From contig CANNHN010000013.1 of assembly GCA_947504725.1 (NCBI GenBank), forward strand, positions 1-64,000: a stretch of DNA of 64,000 nucleotides, in the 5' to 3' direction. The notes beneath the pieces are model-generated. The model saw nothing but the letters and a program-made list of their open reading frames with translations. It had not been told where the DNA came from and ran no database searches. Both the position numbers and the translations under genes were made by a program. The DNA comes from Bacteroidota bacterium. Its GTDB lineage: Bacteria > Bacteroidota > Bacteroidia > 2-12-FULL-35-15. How positions within the stretch are numbered: position 1 is the stretch's first letter; each line of letters begins with the position of its first letter. Below, in pieces: positions 17,043-25,677 of this stretch.

Positions 17043-18834
17043 CTTCAATTTTTGTAATGAGTTCAACTGTATTGTTATAAATTTCATTTAAATCGCCAGA
17101 TACAGAGCTAGGAGCATATCTCGCAAATTCACAATTGTCGAGAGTTACATTTAATTTTTCAATAATAGCCTGAGAAACTGCTCTGTTTTTTAAAGTCATT
17201 GAAATATGTTCTTTGTTTAAATCAACTAATGGGATGTTTAGCTTGTCTCTAATGTATCCATAAAGTGCTTTAAATATTTCGATGTAAAATAATTCTTTGT
17301 TGTTCGATTTCAAATGCTGTTCTGCCACAGATAATCGCTTTCTAGCCATTTTTGTAGCTTTTCTGCTTTTTAAAGCAACTCCATCTTTATTGATTGAAAT
17401 GTTTTTTCTGCGAATAATGATAAAAGAAATAAAGCAGAGAAGAGGTGTTATGAGTAAAATATAAAATACTAAAGAGTTGAAAAAGAATATGTTTTTCTCA
17501 TTTAAAGATGTGCTTGTTTTAATATATCGAATGTCGTCTCCTAATACTTTGAGGTCTTCTTTAGCGTTTGTTCCTCCCACAACTGATGCTGAGGTGCCAG
17601 TGCCTTTGTCAACATGTAATTTAAATTCTGGAGAAGGAAGTGTAATGTATTCTTTTTTTGACGGATCAAAATAGCTAAAATTTAAAGCTTCAATCGTGTA
17701 GTCTCCTTCATGACGAGGAATAAACATATAATCAAATGTTTTTGTTCCACTAATTCCACTTCGAGTTACTGAAATATTTTCACTTGTTTTTGCATCATAC
17801 GTTTCAAAGTCTTCTGGTAAATTTATTTTTGTTGGTTCTACCAATTTAATGTTTCCATTTCCTGTTAAGGTTAGCGTGATATTAACTGCATCATCTGCTG
17901 TAACACTTTCTTTCGACATAACAGCCTTGTAATTGAAATTCCCAACAGCACCAGAAAACCCAGGTGGTTTTCCAGCTTCAGGTAAAGCAATTGCTTCAAT
18001 ACTCACAGGTGAACTTTTTAATGGATAGGGAACGTCTTCATAGCCAACTCCCATCATTTGTTCAAATATATCTCTAGGTTTTCGTTTTGATTTTTGACGA
18101 ACAACACATTCTACTTCAAATGGATCAATGGTTAACTTTCCTGTTTGTTGTGGAATGATATATGTTTTATATATTTCTCCAACTACATAAGTAACTCCAT
18201 TGATTGTTTCGTTTGTTTGTTTGGTTTGCTCATTCGTTTTAATATTCTGAACAAAAAAACCATCGTAAGAAGGAATCTTTGAAATATTTCGCATTTGCAT
18301 TTCTAATCGGGTGTATACTTTGAAAGTAACTTCAATTACTTCACCCACATATGCTTTTGATTTACTTACATTGGTTCTTACAAAAACATTGTCGCCAATT
18401 TCTGAGGTTGTAGGCTTTGTAACATTTTGTCCGCTCGAATTATTGTTCTGAGTAGCACCTGTACTTGCTCCTTTTGATACATCTATAGAAACAGGATTCG
18501 ATTGAATAGTTTTTCCATTAGAAATAACGGTAGCTGCTCCAATAGTTAATTTGCCTTCTTTTTTTGCTGAAACAACATATGTTAATGAAGATGATTGAGT
18601 AACAGTTCCATTATTAACAGACGTGCTTGATGATTGATAAGGTCCTTCAAGTACATCCATTTCTGACATAGGAGGTAGTTTGAAATTTTTGCCTGGGCCA
18701 CTCAATGAAAATTGTATTTGGAAAGCTTCTCCAACAGCAACTTTAGTAGTGCTTACTGAAGTTGTTAAGGTTTGTGCTAACAAACAATTTGTCAGTACGA
18801 ATAAGGTAAATAATATGTTAATTGCTTTTTTCAA
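17029..18834 (-). CDS. batD: BatD: oxygen-tolerance family membrane protein
   Basis: 601 aa with a signal peptide (1-20), a long periplasmic region of Ig-like strands (LTTSVSTTKVAVGEAFQIQFSLSG start; VFVRTNVSKSKAYVGEVIEVTFKVYTRLEM; YNYK/AVMSKESVTADDAVNITLTLTGNGN repeats), one membrane helix at about 455-477, and a cytoplasmic tail ending with a helical domain. This is the BatD family layout and length. It lies between batC and batE with short spacers, and the start overlaps nothing. The periplasmic domain is likely the partner of the VWA proteins BatA and BatB. Confidence 0.9.
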   Translation of the reverse strand: MKKAINILFTLFVLTNCLLAQTLTTSVSTTKVAVGEAFQIQFSLSGPGKNFKLPPMSEMDVLEGPYQSSSTSVNNGTVTQSSSLTYVVSAKKEGKLTIGAATVISNGKTIQSNPVSIDVSKGASTGATQNNNSSGQNVTKPTTSEIGDNVFVRTNVSKSKAYVGEVIEVTFKVYTRLEMQMRNISKIPSYDGFFVQNIKTNEQTKQTNETINGVTYVVGEIYKTYIIPQQTGKLTIDPFEVECVVRQKSKRKPRDIFEQMMGVGYEDVPYPLKSSPVSIEAIALPEAGKPPGFSGAVGNFNYKAVMSKESVTADDAVNITLTLTGNGNIKLVEPTKINLPEDFETYDAKTSENISVTRSGISGTKTFDYMFIPRHEGDYTIEALNFSYFDPSKKEYITLPSPEFKLHVDKGTGTSASVVGGTNAKEDLKVLGDDIRYIKTSTSLNEKNIFFFNSLVFYILLITPLLCFISFIIIRRKNISINKDGVALKSRKATKMARKRLSVAEQHLKSNNKELFYIEIFKALYGYIRDKLNIPLVDLNKEHISMTLKNRAVSQAIIEKLNVTLDNCEFARYAPSSVSGDLNEIYNNTVELITKIEDEIV

Positions 18835-18882
18835 TCGACAATGTTTTTCTTCTTTTAAATTGTTTTCTATTAGTTTATGTAT

Positions 18883-19626
18883 CTACCAATCTTTTTCGAT
18901 ATCAACTTTTACTCCTTTACCTTTAATTTTCTTCATTTTATCTTGAAGATTCTTTTCGTCATTTTGCAAGGCTTCTAATAAACGTTGAGCGTCTTCTTTC
19001 GAAATTTTATTTTTTTGTTCTTCAGGTTTGTCTTTCTTTTCTTTTTCTTCTTTTTTCTCTTTTTCCTTTTCCTCTTTTTCTTTTTTCTCGTCTTTTTTCT
19101 CGTCTTTCTTTTCTTTATCTTTTTTCTCTTCTTCCTTTTTTTGTTGTTCTTGTTGTTTTTTTAAATATTGCTGAGCGTAGGCTAAGTTATAGCGTGTATC
19201 AAGATCATTCGGGTTGTTCTTTAAGGAGTTCTTGTATGCATCTACACTTTCTTGATATTTTTTTGATTTTAATAAAGAGTTTCCAAGATTATGAAAAGCC
19301 TTTGCTAGTGTGTCTTTTGACGTTGCTCGGTGTGTTAATAATTGATATTGGTTGGCAGCTTCTTCGTATTTCCCTTGTTTGTAATAAGCATCACCTAAGT
19401 TGAATGTCGCTTTATATGAATCTTTGTTTTTACCCAAAGCTTTGTTGTATTCCTTTTCTGCTGCAACGTAATCCGACTTTTTATAAGATTCATTTCCATC
19501 TTTCAAATGTTTTTTTTCAGATTGAGCAAAACTAATAAATGGGAATACGAAAAGTATGACAAGTAGAATGTTACTTATACAATAGTGATTTAAAATACTA
19601 TTTTGCTTATTTCTTCTCATTTCCAA
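18883..19626 (-). CDS. batC: BatC: TPR protein with Lys/Glu-rich tail
   Basis: 247 aa: an N-terminal signal or anchor helix (about 16-36), three TPR units (DGNESYKKSDYVAAEKEYNKALGKN onward, residues 43-150), a highly charged K/E stretch (about 155-205) and a short C-terminal segment. It overlaps batB by 20 bases when started at 19626 (ATG 19620 is an alternative). The charged tail is encoded by a polypyrimidine/polypurine tract at 19020-19160. The protein is predicted periplasmic. Function beyond the Bat complex is not known. Confidence 0.85.
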   Translation of the reverse strand: MEMRRNKQNSILNHYCISNILLVILFVFPFISFAQSEKKHLKDGNESYKKSDYVAAEKEYNKALGKNKDSYKATFNLGDAYYKQGKYEEAANQYQLLTHRATSKDTLAKAFHNLGNSLLKSKKYQESVDAYKNSLKNNPNDLDTRYNLAYAQQYLKKQQEQQKKEEEKKDKEKKDEKKDEKKEKEEKEKEKKEEKEKKDKPEEQKNKISKEDAQRLLEALQNDEKNLQDKMKKIKGKGVKVDIEKDW

Positions 19627-20647
19627 ATAAGTTCAAACGTTGGTATAGTTTACTTTTTCGCTCCGTTAATAACGTTTCAATTAGCAACAATAAAAATGCT
19701 CCCGCAACAAACCATTGGAAACGATCTTCGTAATCACTATACATTTTACTTTCAAATTGTTTCTTCTCTAATTTATCGATTGCATCTAAAATGTTATTCA
19801 AGCCAGCATCAGAATTTGTTGCTCGTACATAAATTCCATTTCCAGCTGCTGATAATTCTTGTAGCATTTGTTCGTTCAATTTAGTAACGACAGTATTTCC
19901 ATCTTTGTCTTTTTTAAATCCTTCTCTTACATTTCCTTTATAAATAGGTATTGGAGCACCTTCTGCTGAACCCATTCCTATGGTATGAATTGTAATGCCT
20001 TTTTCTACAGCGGATTCTGCTGCATTAATTGCATTTTGGTCGTGATTCTCTCCATCAGTAATGATTACAATCGCTTTGTTTTTTCCTTCATCTTTTCCGA
20101 AAGAAGTCAATGCCATATCAATTGCTTTTCCGATGTCTGTTCCTTGTGTTGGAATGAGGTCGGTGCTGATGCTTTCTAAAAATAATTTAGCAGCAGAGTA
20201 ATCAGTTGTAATTGGTAATTGAACGTAAGCATCTCCTCCAAAAACGATTATTCCAATTCTATCTCCTTCTAGCTTGTCAATTAATTTTGAAAGCGCTTGT
20301 TTTGATTTTTCTAAACGATTCGGTGATAAGTCTTCCGCTTTCATGCTGTTGGATACATCCAAACAAATCATCAAATCGGCTCCTTTTCTTTTTACTTCTT
20401 CAAGCTTGCTTCCAACTTGCGGATTGATTAATCCTATGATTACTAAAATAAATGCAACGAGATATAAAATAGTTTTCCAAACACGTTTTGTTTTTGAAAC
20501 GTCAGGAAACAATTGTTGGATAATTTTTATGTCGCCAAAAGAATTCAACGCCTTTGTTCTCCATCGACTAACAAGCCATAGGATAACTAATAGGATTGGA
20601 ATGATTCCAAACGCATAAATGAAATATGTGTTTTCTAATTGAAACAT
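19607..20647 (-). CDS. batB: BatB: von Willebrand factor A membrane protein
   Basis: 346 aa with membrane helices at about 8-26 and 55-77 and near the C-terminus (about 310-328), flanking a VWA domain. The metal-ion-dependent adhesion site is complete: DVSNSM (about residues 95-100), the T in TTDYS/QGTDIG, and D in IIITDGENHD. It is downstream of batA by 52 bases and overlaps batC. It is probably a membrane-anchored protein-interaction platform together with BatA. Confidence 0.9.
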   Translation of the reverse strand: MFQLENTYFIYAFGIIPILLVILWLVSRWRTKALNSFGDIKIIQQLFPDVSKTKRVWKTILYLVAFILVIIGLINPQVGSKLEEVKRKGADLMICLDVSNSMKAEDLSPNRLEKSKQALSKLIDKLEGDRIGIIVFGGDAYVQLPITTDYSAAKLFLESISTDLIPTQGTDIGKAIDMALTSFGKDEGKNKAIVIITDGENHDQNAINAAESAVEKGITIHTIGMGSAEGAPIPIYKGNVREGFKKDKDGNTVVTKLNEQMLQELSAAGNGIYVRATNSDAGLNNILDAIDKLEKKQFESKMYSDYEDRFQWFVAGAFLLLLIETLLTERKSKLYQRLNLFGNEKK

Positions 20648-20699
20648 TTTATATTTTTTAACCTTTAGTTCTTTCTCGATTTGAAAAAGATAGTAGTGG

Positions 20700-21710
20700 T
20701 TATGGTATACTTTTAAATAATGTGTTTTTAATTAAAAATTCTAGTAACAATAAAATAGATGCTGCAATTGCAAATGGTAAAAAATGTTCTGATTTATTGG
20801 TGAAATTTTTCTCTTCAAAAATTGTTTTTTCTAAACGATCAATTTCTTTATAAACGTCCTTTAGCTTGTCGTTGTTTGTTGCTCGGAAGTATTGTCCACC
20901 TGTCATGTTCGCTATGTCAGTCATGGTTTTTTCATCAATCACAACATCTGCCCATTCATATGCATAACTTCCATCAGGATAAATTCCCGCAAAGGATAAT
21001 GCTTTCCCCATTGATCCTAATCCAATTGTATAAACACGAATGCCAAATGCTTTTGCAATTTCTGCAGCAGTTATAGGAGCAACTGAGCCTTGATTGTTAA
21101 CGCCATCGGTTAAAAGAATTACTACTTTGCTTTTTGCTTTGCTATCTTTAATTCTTGTTACAGAAGTCGCTAAGCCATTTCCAATGGCCGTTCCATCAGC
21201 AAGCATTCCAAGTTTTATCCCTGAAAACAAATTTTTAATTACATCATGATCGGAAGTGAGCGGACATTGTGTGAAACTTTCACCACTAAAAATAACTAAG
21301 CCGATTCTATCGTTGGGTCTGCTGTCGATAAAGTTTGTAGCTAATTCTTTTGCCGCATCTAGTCTATTTGGTTTGAAATCTTTCGCCAACATACTTGATG
21401 ATATATCAAGCGCAATTACAATATCAATTCCTTCAGTTTTTACATCTTTAAAGCTCGAACGTGATTGTGGACGCATTAATACAAGAATCAAACAAGACAA
21501 CGTTGCTAATCGAATTACAATTATAATATGTCTCAAATATTGCTTGTAGGATGTTTTTATTTTATCGAAACCAGAAAGTGATGACGTTTTTAATTCAGGA
21601 TTTAATGTTTTGTTTTTTAGAATATACCAAACGATAATTACAGGAATCACGAGGAATAACCATCGTAATTCTTTGTTTGCAAACGTGATATCGTTAAAAA
21701 AATCAAACAT
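20700..21710 (-). CDS. batA: BatA: von Willebrand factor A membrane protein
   Basis: 336 aa, same layout as BatB: two N-terminal membrane helices (about 15-32, 58-82), a VWA domain with MIDAS residues DISSSM (about 103-108), the DGTAIGNG loop and VILLTDGVNN, and a C-terminal helix (about 308-328). It follows the BatD-like gene by a single base, so it is clearly in one operon. Confidence 0.92.
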   Translation of the reverse strand: MFDFFNDITFANKELRWLFLVIPVIIVWYILKNKTLNPELKTSSLSGFDKIKTSYKQYLRHIIIVIRLATLSCLILVLMRPQSRSSFKDVKTEGIDIVIALDISSSMLAKDFKPNRLDAAKELATNFIDSRPNDRIGLVIFSGESFTQCPLTSDHDVIKNLFSGIKLGMLADGTAIGNGLATSVTRIKDSKAKSKVVILLTDGVNNQGSVAPITAAEIAKAFGIRVYTIGLGSMGKALSFAGIYPDGSYAYEWADVVIDEKTMTDIANMTGGQYFRATNNDKLKDVYKEIDRLEKTIFEEKNFTNKSEHFLPFAIAASILLLLEFLIKNTLFKSIP

Positions 21711-21711
21711 C

Positions 21712-22713
21712 TTATTTGGTTTTTTGTTTATTGCCTTTTTCTAACTCTTCTTCTTCTCTTTTTGTCCCATCAATAAACCCGTAACTATTACTCATGCTCA
21801 TGTCATTTTCTGTTGGCATGGGTTGCTCTTTTGCAAACTTTACTAAATCTGCTAAAATTAATATTTGCTTAAGTTTTGCTTTGCTGTCATCATCAATTGA
21901 AACATTTCTGAATCCAAATAAAATTTCATCTGTAGTTTGTTCCAATGCTTGAATTTTGAAACGATTTTCAATGTATTCACGAACAATATCAGTCAACTGA
22001 ATATGATATAATTTTAGTTTGCCATTTTGCCATAAATTTTCTGACTTTAATTTATCAAGCTTTTCGAAAGCGATAATGTGAGCAGGTATTTTAGGGACTT
22101 CTACTTCAATCATCAATGGTTCTATTTTTCTTGTGTATTTGAAAATCATGAAAAGAATTACAATTATAAGCAAGGCGCCCAGAGTTACCCAAAGTACAAG
22201 CATGTTGTCTTTAAGCCAATCAAGCCAAGTGTAGGTTTCTTCGTAAGGTTCTTTAATATCTTTAATTGCTATTGTTGTATCAACTGCCATAGTACTTACT
22301 TGAAGTAAAAGAGGATCTGTAAAAACTCCATTCGTATCTCCTGCTAAAAACTTAAATGGTGGTATTGCCCAGTATCCAGAATCAAAAGAAGTAATGCTTA
22401 ATATTTGTGTTTGAGTAAATAAATAGGGATCATTTTTGTCAACGATAGTATCTATTTTACTTTGACTAACAATTTCAACTTCTTTTCTGATTGTATCTGC
22501 GATTTCAGGCCACAAAACTTGAATTCGTTTTCCTCCATCAACACGGTATTGAATACTTAATTTCAAATTTACTTGCTGTCCAATCTGTATTTCATTACTA
22601 TCAAGTTTCGCTGTAGCTTTTATTTGTTGTGCAGTCGTAGAAAGTGGAATAGCCAACACAATCAGCAAAATGAGAGCTGAAAATATATTTTTATATGTTG
22701 GTTTTGTTTTCAT
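21712..22713 (-). CDS. BatD-like/DUF4381-like membrane protein of the Bat operon
   Basis: 333 aa: signal peptide (1-28), a periplasmic Ig-like domain (IKATAKLDSNEIQIGQQVNLKLSIQYRV to about 150), one membrane helix (about 174-194), and a cytoplasmic helical domain (IIAFEKLDKLKSENLWQNGKLKLYHIQLTDIVREYIENRF) resembling DUF4381. This conserved position between the DUF58 and batA genes is usual for Bacteroidota. It probably links the DUF58/MoxR cytoplasmic side to the membrane VWA proteins; that is inference from gene order and topology. Confidence 0.75.
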   Translation of the reverse strand: MKTKPTYKNIFSALILLIVLAIPLSTTAQQIKATAKLDSNEIQIGQQVNLKLSIQYRVDGGKRIQVLWPEIADTIRKEVEIVSQSKIDTIVDKNDPYLFTQTQILSITSFDSGYWAIPPFKFLAGDTNGVFTDPLLLQVSTMAVDTTIAIKDIKEPYEETYTWLDWLKDNMLVLWVTLGALLIIVILFMIFKYTRKIEPLMIEVEVPKIPAHIIAFEKLDKLKSENLWQNGKLKLYHIQLTDIVREYIENRFKIQALEQTTDEILFGFRNVSIDDDSKAKLKQILILADLVKFAKEQPMPTENDMSMSNSYGFIDGTKREEEELEKGNKQKTK

Positions 22714-22726
22714 TGTGTATGCAATT

Positions 22727-23590
22727 TTATCTGCGCTTAAATAAATTAGTTAAAGGAATAATGTAAGACTCTTCTGTATTGATATTTGCTGTATCAACAC
22801 CGCTCTTATTAAATAGTTCTTTTAAATTTGCTTCGTGTTTTTTTGCATTAACAATAAATTGAGTTCTTGTGTTTTTGTCAGAAGTATCTACCCATTTTAA
22901 CTTTCCAGTTTCTGCATCTATAAGTTTAAGTAAGCCAACGTTTGGCAATTCTTGTTCTCGTTTATCATAGATGCGAAGTGCAACTATGTCGTGTTTTTTA
23001 TTAGCAATTTTTAAAGCATCATTAAAGTTTGTATCCATAAAATCGGAAATGACAAAAGCGATGCTTCTTTTTTTAATGACACTGGTTAAATATTTTAAAG
23101 CCAGTTCAATGTTTGTTTTTTTATGTTCAGGTTTGAACTCAATCAAATCGCGTATAATTCTCAATACATGCGTTTTTCCTTTTTTAGGTGGTATAAATTT
23201 TTCTATTTTATCTGTAAAAAAGATTACCCCAATTTTGTCATTATTTTGTATAGAGGAGAAGGAGAGAACGGCACAGAGCTCCGTAATTAAATCTTGTTTT
23301 AATTGTTTGCGAGTTCCAAATTCTCCTGATGCACTTATATCTACTAAAATCATTACGGTCATTTCGCGTTCTTCTTCAAACACTTTTACAAAGGGTGTAT
23401 TGAATCGTGCTGTAACATTCCAGTCAATTGAACGAATGTCGTCTCCTGGCTGATATTCGCGAACTTCAGAAAAAGTCATACCACGGCCTTTAAAAGCACT
23501 ATGATACTCTCCTGAAAAAATTTGGTTGGAGAGACCACGTGTTTTTATTTCAATCTTTCTTACTTTTTTTAATAATTCTGCTGTTTCCAT
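22727..23590 (-). CDS. DUF58 domain protein, partner of MoxR
   Basis: 287 aa, cytoplasmic. It has the DUF58 signature (GRGMTFSEVREYQPGDDIRSIDWNVTAR, residues 35-62) followed by a VWA-like half with DISASGEFG. It lies between the moxR-type ATPase and the BatD-like gene, 13 bases from the latter. DUF58 proteins are generally found with MoxR AAA+ ATPases and are thought to be their substrates or adaptors. Confidence 0.92.
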   Translation of the reverse strand: METAELLKKVRKIEIKTRGLSNQIFSGEYHSAFKGRGMTFSEVREYQPGDDIRSIDWNVTARFNTPFVKVFEEEREMTVMILVDISASGEFGTRKQLKQDLITELCAVLSFSSIQNNDKIGVIFFTDKIEKFIPPKKGKTHVLRIIRDLIEFKPEHKKTNIELALKYLTSVIKKRSIAFVISDFMDTNFNDALKIANKKHDIVALRIYDKREQELPNVGLLKLIDAETGKLKWVDTSDKNTRTQFIVNAKKHEANLKELFNKSGVDTANINTEESYIIPLTNLFKRR

Positions 23591-23593
23591 TAT

Positions 23594-23693
23594 TCAATTT
23601 GAAAATGTGCCAATTCGATAATTTGAAAATTGAGATTTTTGGACGAATATATTTTCATTTCCAAATTGACTAATTTCCAAATTTCCAAATTAC
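23594..23693. repeat. AT-rich aatttgaaaat/atttccaaatt repeat inside the moxR operon
   Basis: The 103-base gap between the MoxR and DUF58 genes is filled with repeats: caatttgaaaatg and aatttgaaaattg on one side, and tttccaaatt three times on the other, with partial inverted symmetry between them. The other gaps between genes of this operon are 1 to 53 bases. It looks like an inserted short repeat element. Confidence 0.6.
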
Positions 23694-24680
23694 CTAAGGT
23701 ACTTCAACCGTATTTAAAATCTCATTAATAATCATTTCAGTAGTAATGTTTTCCGCTTCTGCTTCGTATGTTAATCCGATACGGTGACGCAATACATCAA
23801 TACAAATAGCTCGAACATCTTCTGGTATTACATAACCTCTACGTTTTATAAATGCATAGGCTTTTGCAGCCATTGCTAAGTTGATGCTTGCACGTGGAGA
23901 ACCACCAAAGCTAATAAGACCAGCAAACTTGTCTAATTTATATTCTGCTGGAAATCTTGTAGCGAAAACGATGTCGACAATGTATTTCTCAATTTTCTCA
24001 TCCATATAAACGTCTTTCACCACTTTTCTTGCAGCTAAAATGTCTTCTGGTTTTAAAATTGGATTTACCGAAGGATACTCATTCGCTAAATTGTAATGAA
24101 TGATTTTGCGTTCATCTTCCTTGCTTGGATACCCGATTACAACTTTCAGCATAAAACGATCTACTTGTGCTTCAGGAAGAGGATAAGTTCCTTCTTGTTC
24201 AACAGGATTTTGAGTTGCTAAAACTAAAAATGGATTTGGCAATTTAAAGGTTTGTTCACCAATTGTTACTTGTTTCTCTTGCATGGCTTCAAGTAAAGCA
24301 CTTTGAACTTTTGCTGGAGCACGGTTAATTTCATCTGCTAAAATAAAGTTAGCGAAGATGGGCCCTTTCTTAACAGAAAATTCTTCTTTTTTCTGACTAT
24401 AGATCATTGTTCCTACTAAATCCGCAGGAAGCAAATCGGGCGTAAATTGGATGCGGTTAAAATCAGCATGGATACAACTTGCTAGTGATTTAATAGCTAA
24501 CGTTTTTGCTAATCCAGGAACACCTTCTAATAGAATATGTCCATTTGATAGAAGTCCAATTAATAAACGTTCAACCATGTGTTTTTGTCCTACAATCACT
24601 TTGTCCATTTCCATGGTAAGTAAGTCGACAAAGGCACTTTCTTTCTGAATGCGCTCGTTTAATTCTTTAATATCAGTCAT
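23694..24680 (-). CDS. MoxR family AAA+ ATPase
   Basis: First gene of the Bat operon; 328 aa, cytoplasmic. Walker A is GVPGLAKT (residues 53-60), Walker B FILADEINRAP, and sensor 1 LATQNPVEQEGTYPLPEAQ, followed by the MoxR C-terminal lid domain. It is expected to act as a chaperone for the DUF58 and VWA proteins encoded next. A short TCCCG/CGGGA inverted repeat sits about 20 bases upstream of the start. Confidence 0.95.
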   Translation of the reverse strand: MTDIKELNERIQKESAFVDLLTMEMDKVIVGQKHMVERLLIGLLSNGHILLEGVPGLAKTLAIKSLASCIHADFNRIQFTPDLLPADLVGTMIYSQKKEEFSVKKGPIFANFILADEINRAPAKVQSALLEAMQEKQVTIGEQTFKLPNPFLVLATQNPVEQEGTYPLPEAQVDRFMLKVVIGYPSKEDERKIIHYNLANEYPSVNPILKPEDILAARKVVKDVYMDEKIEKYIVDIVFATRFPAEYKLDKFAGLISFGGSPRASINLAMAAKAYAFIKRRGYVIPEDVRAICIDVLRHRIGLTYEAEAENITTEMIINEILNTVEVP

Positions 24681-24697
24681 TTGTTAGATTTTTTTAG

Positions 24698-24713
24698 TCC
24701 CGAACATACGGGA
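24698..24713. repeat. TCCCG-N6-CGGGA inverted repeat before moxR
   Basis: A 5-bp GC-rich stem with the loop AACATA, in otherwise AT-rich DNA 18 bases before the MoxR start. Similar hairpins occur at 755-774 and 36172-36186. Confidence 0.45.
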
Positions 24714-24912
24714 TTGTTTAGCATTTTTAGTGGGTGTAAAATTAATACAAACCAACGCTAATAGCTGATTAGGGCTGTTAAAAATTGTTAAACCGAACGG
24801 CAAAATCAATCTAATATAAAGCATTAATTTTCTTACATTTGTCCTCCTGAATAAGAGTAATAAGAAGAGGATTTTCTGCTTCGCTCTAAATAACTAAGGT
24901 CTTGATATGTTA

Positions 24913-25677
24913 ATGAAACGTTATTTCATTCAGCTTTCTTACAATGGAACAGCTTACCACGGTTGGCAAGTTCAGTTGAATACCGTTTCGACTATTCAAC
25001 AAGTAATTAATGAAATGCTTTCGAAATTGTTAAATGAGGGAGTATCAGTAATGGGATGTGGGAGAACAGATACAGGTGTGCATGCAACTGATTATTATGC
25101 ACATTTTGATACGTCAGTTGATTTGTTAGCCGATAAAGCAAAGTGGATTTTTAAATTTAATCATGCTTTACCCGCTGATATTGCAATTCATGATATTTTG
25201 AAAGTAAACGAAAAAGCGAATGCACGATTTGATGCTGTTGCTAGAACATATCAATACATAATTAATAAAAAGAAAGATCCATTTCGAATTGATAGCGCTT
25301 GTTTTATTTATGGTGATTTGAATGTGAACGAGATGAACAAAGCTTCTCAGGTGTTATTTAATTATTCAGATTTTTCTGCATTTGCAAAAAGTAATACGCA
25401 GACTGGTTCTAATATTTGTAAATTATACAAAGCTGAATGGCGAGAAGAAAATGATTTGTTGATTTTTACTATTTCGGCAGATAGATTTCTTAGAAATATG
25501 GTGAGAGCAATTGTTGGAACGATGTTGGAGATAGGAAAAGAGAAGAAAAATATCGATGATTTTAAAGAAATTATTGAAAGCAAAATTCGATCTAATGCAG
25601 GATTGTCAGCACATGCCTGCGGTTTGTATTTAATAAAAGTTGATTACCCTGTAGACTATTTTAATAAAATCGAATGA
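24913..25677 (+). CDS. truA: tRNA pseudouridine(38-40) synthase TruA
   Basis: Cytoplasmic enzyme that makes pseudouridine in the anticodon arm of tRNAs. The RYFIQLSYNGTAYHGWQ opening and the catalytic motif GCGRTDTGVHA (nucleophile Asp) are present, as is the late RFLRNMVRAIVGTMLEIG motif. At about 254 aa it has normal length. Two in-frame ATGs exist (24907 and 24913); the second gives the usual N-terminus. A TACATTTG -7 box lies at 24834-24841. The gene overlaps the following ABC exporter gene by 4 bases. Confidence 0.95.
   Translation: MKRYFIQLSYNGTAYHGWQVQLNTVSTIQQVINEMLSKLLNEGVSVMGCGRTDTGVHATDYYAHFDTSVDLLADKAKWIFKFNHALPADIAIHDILKVNEKANARFDAVARTYQYIINKKKDPFRIDSACFIYGDLNVNEMNKASQVLFNYSDFSAFAKSNTQTGSNICKLYKAEWREENDLLIFTISADRFLRNMVRAIVGTMLEIGKEKKNIDDFKEIIESKIRSNAGLSAHACGLYLIKVDYPVDYFNKIE

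Noticed and set aside
19020-19160. Polypyrimidine tract as a DNA repeat or triplex element
   Set aside because: It is explained by Lys/Glu codons of the BatC tail.
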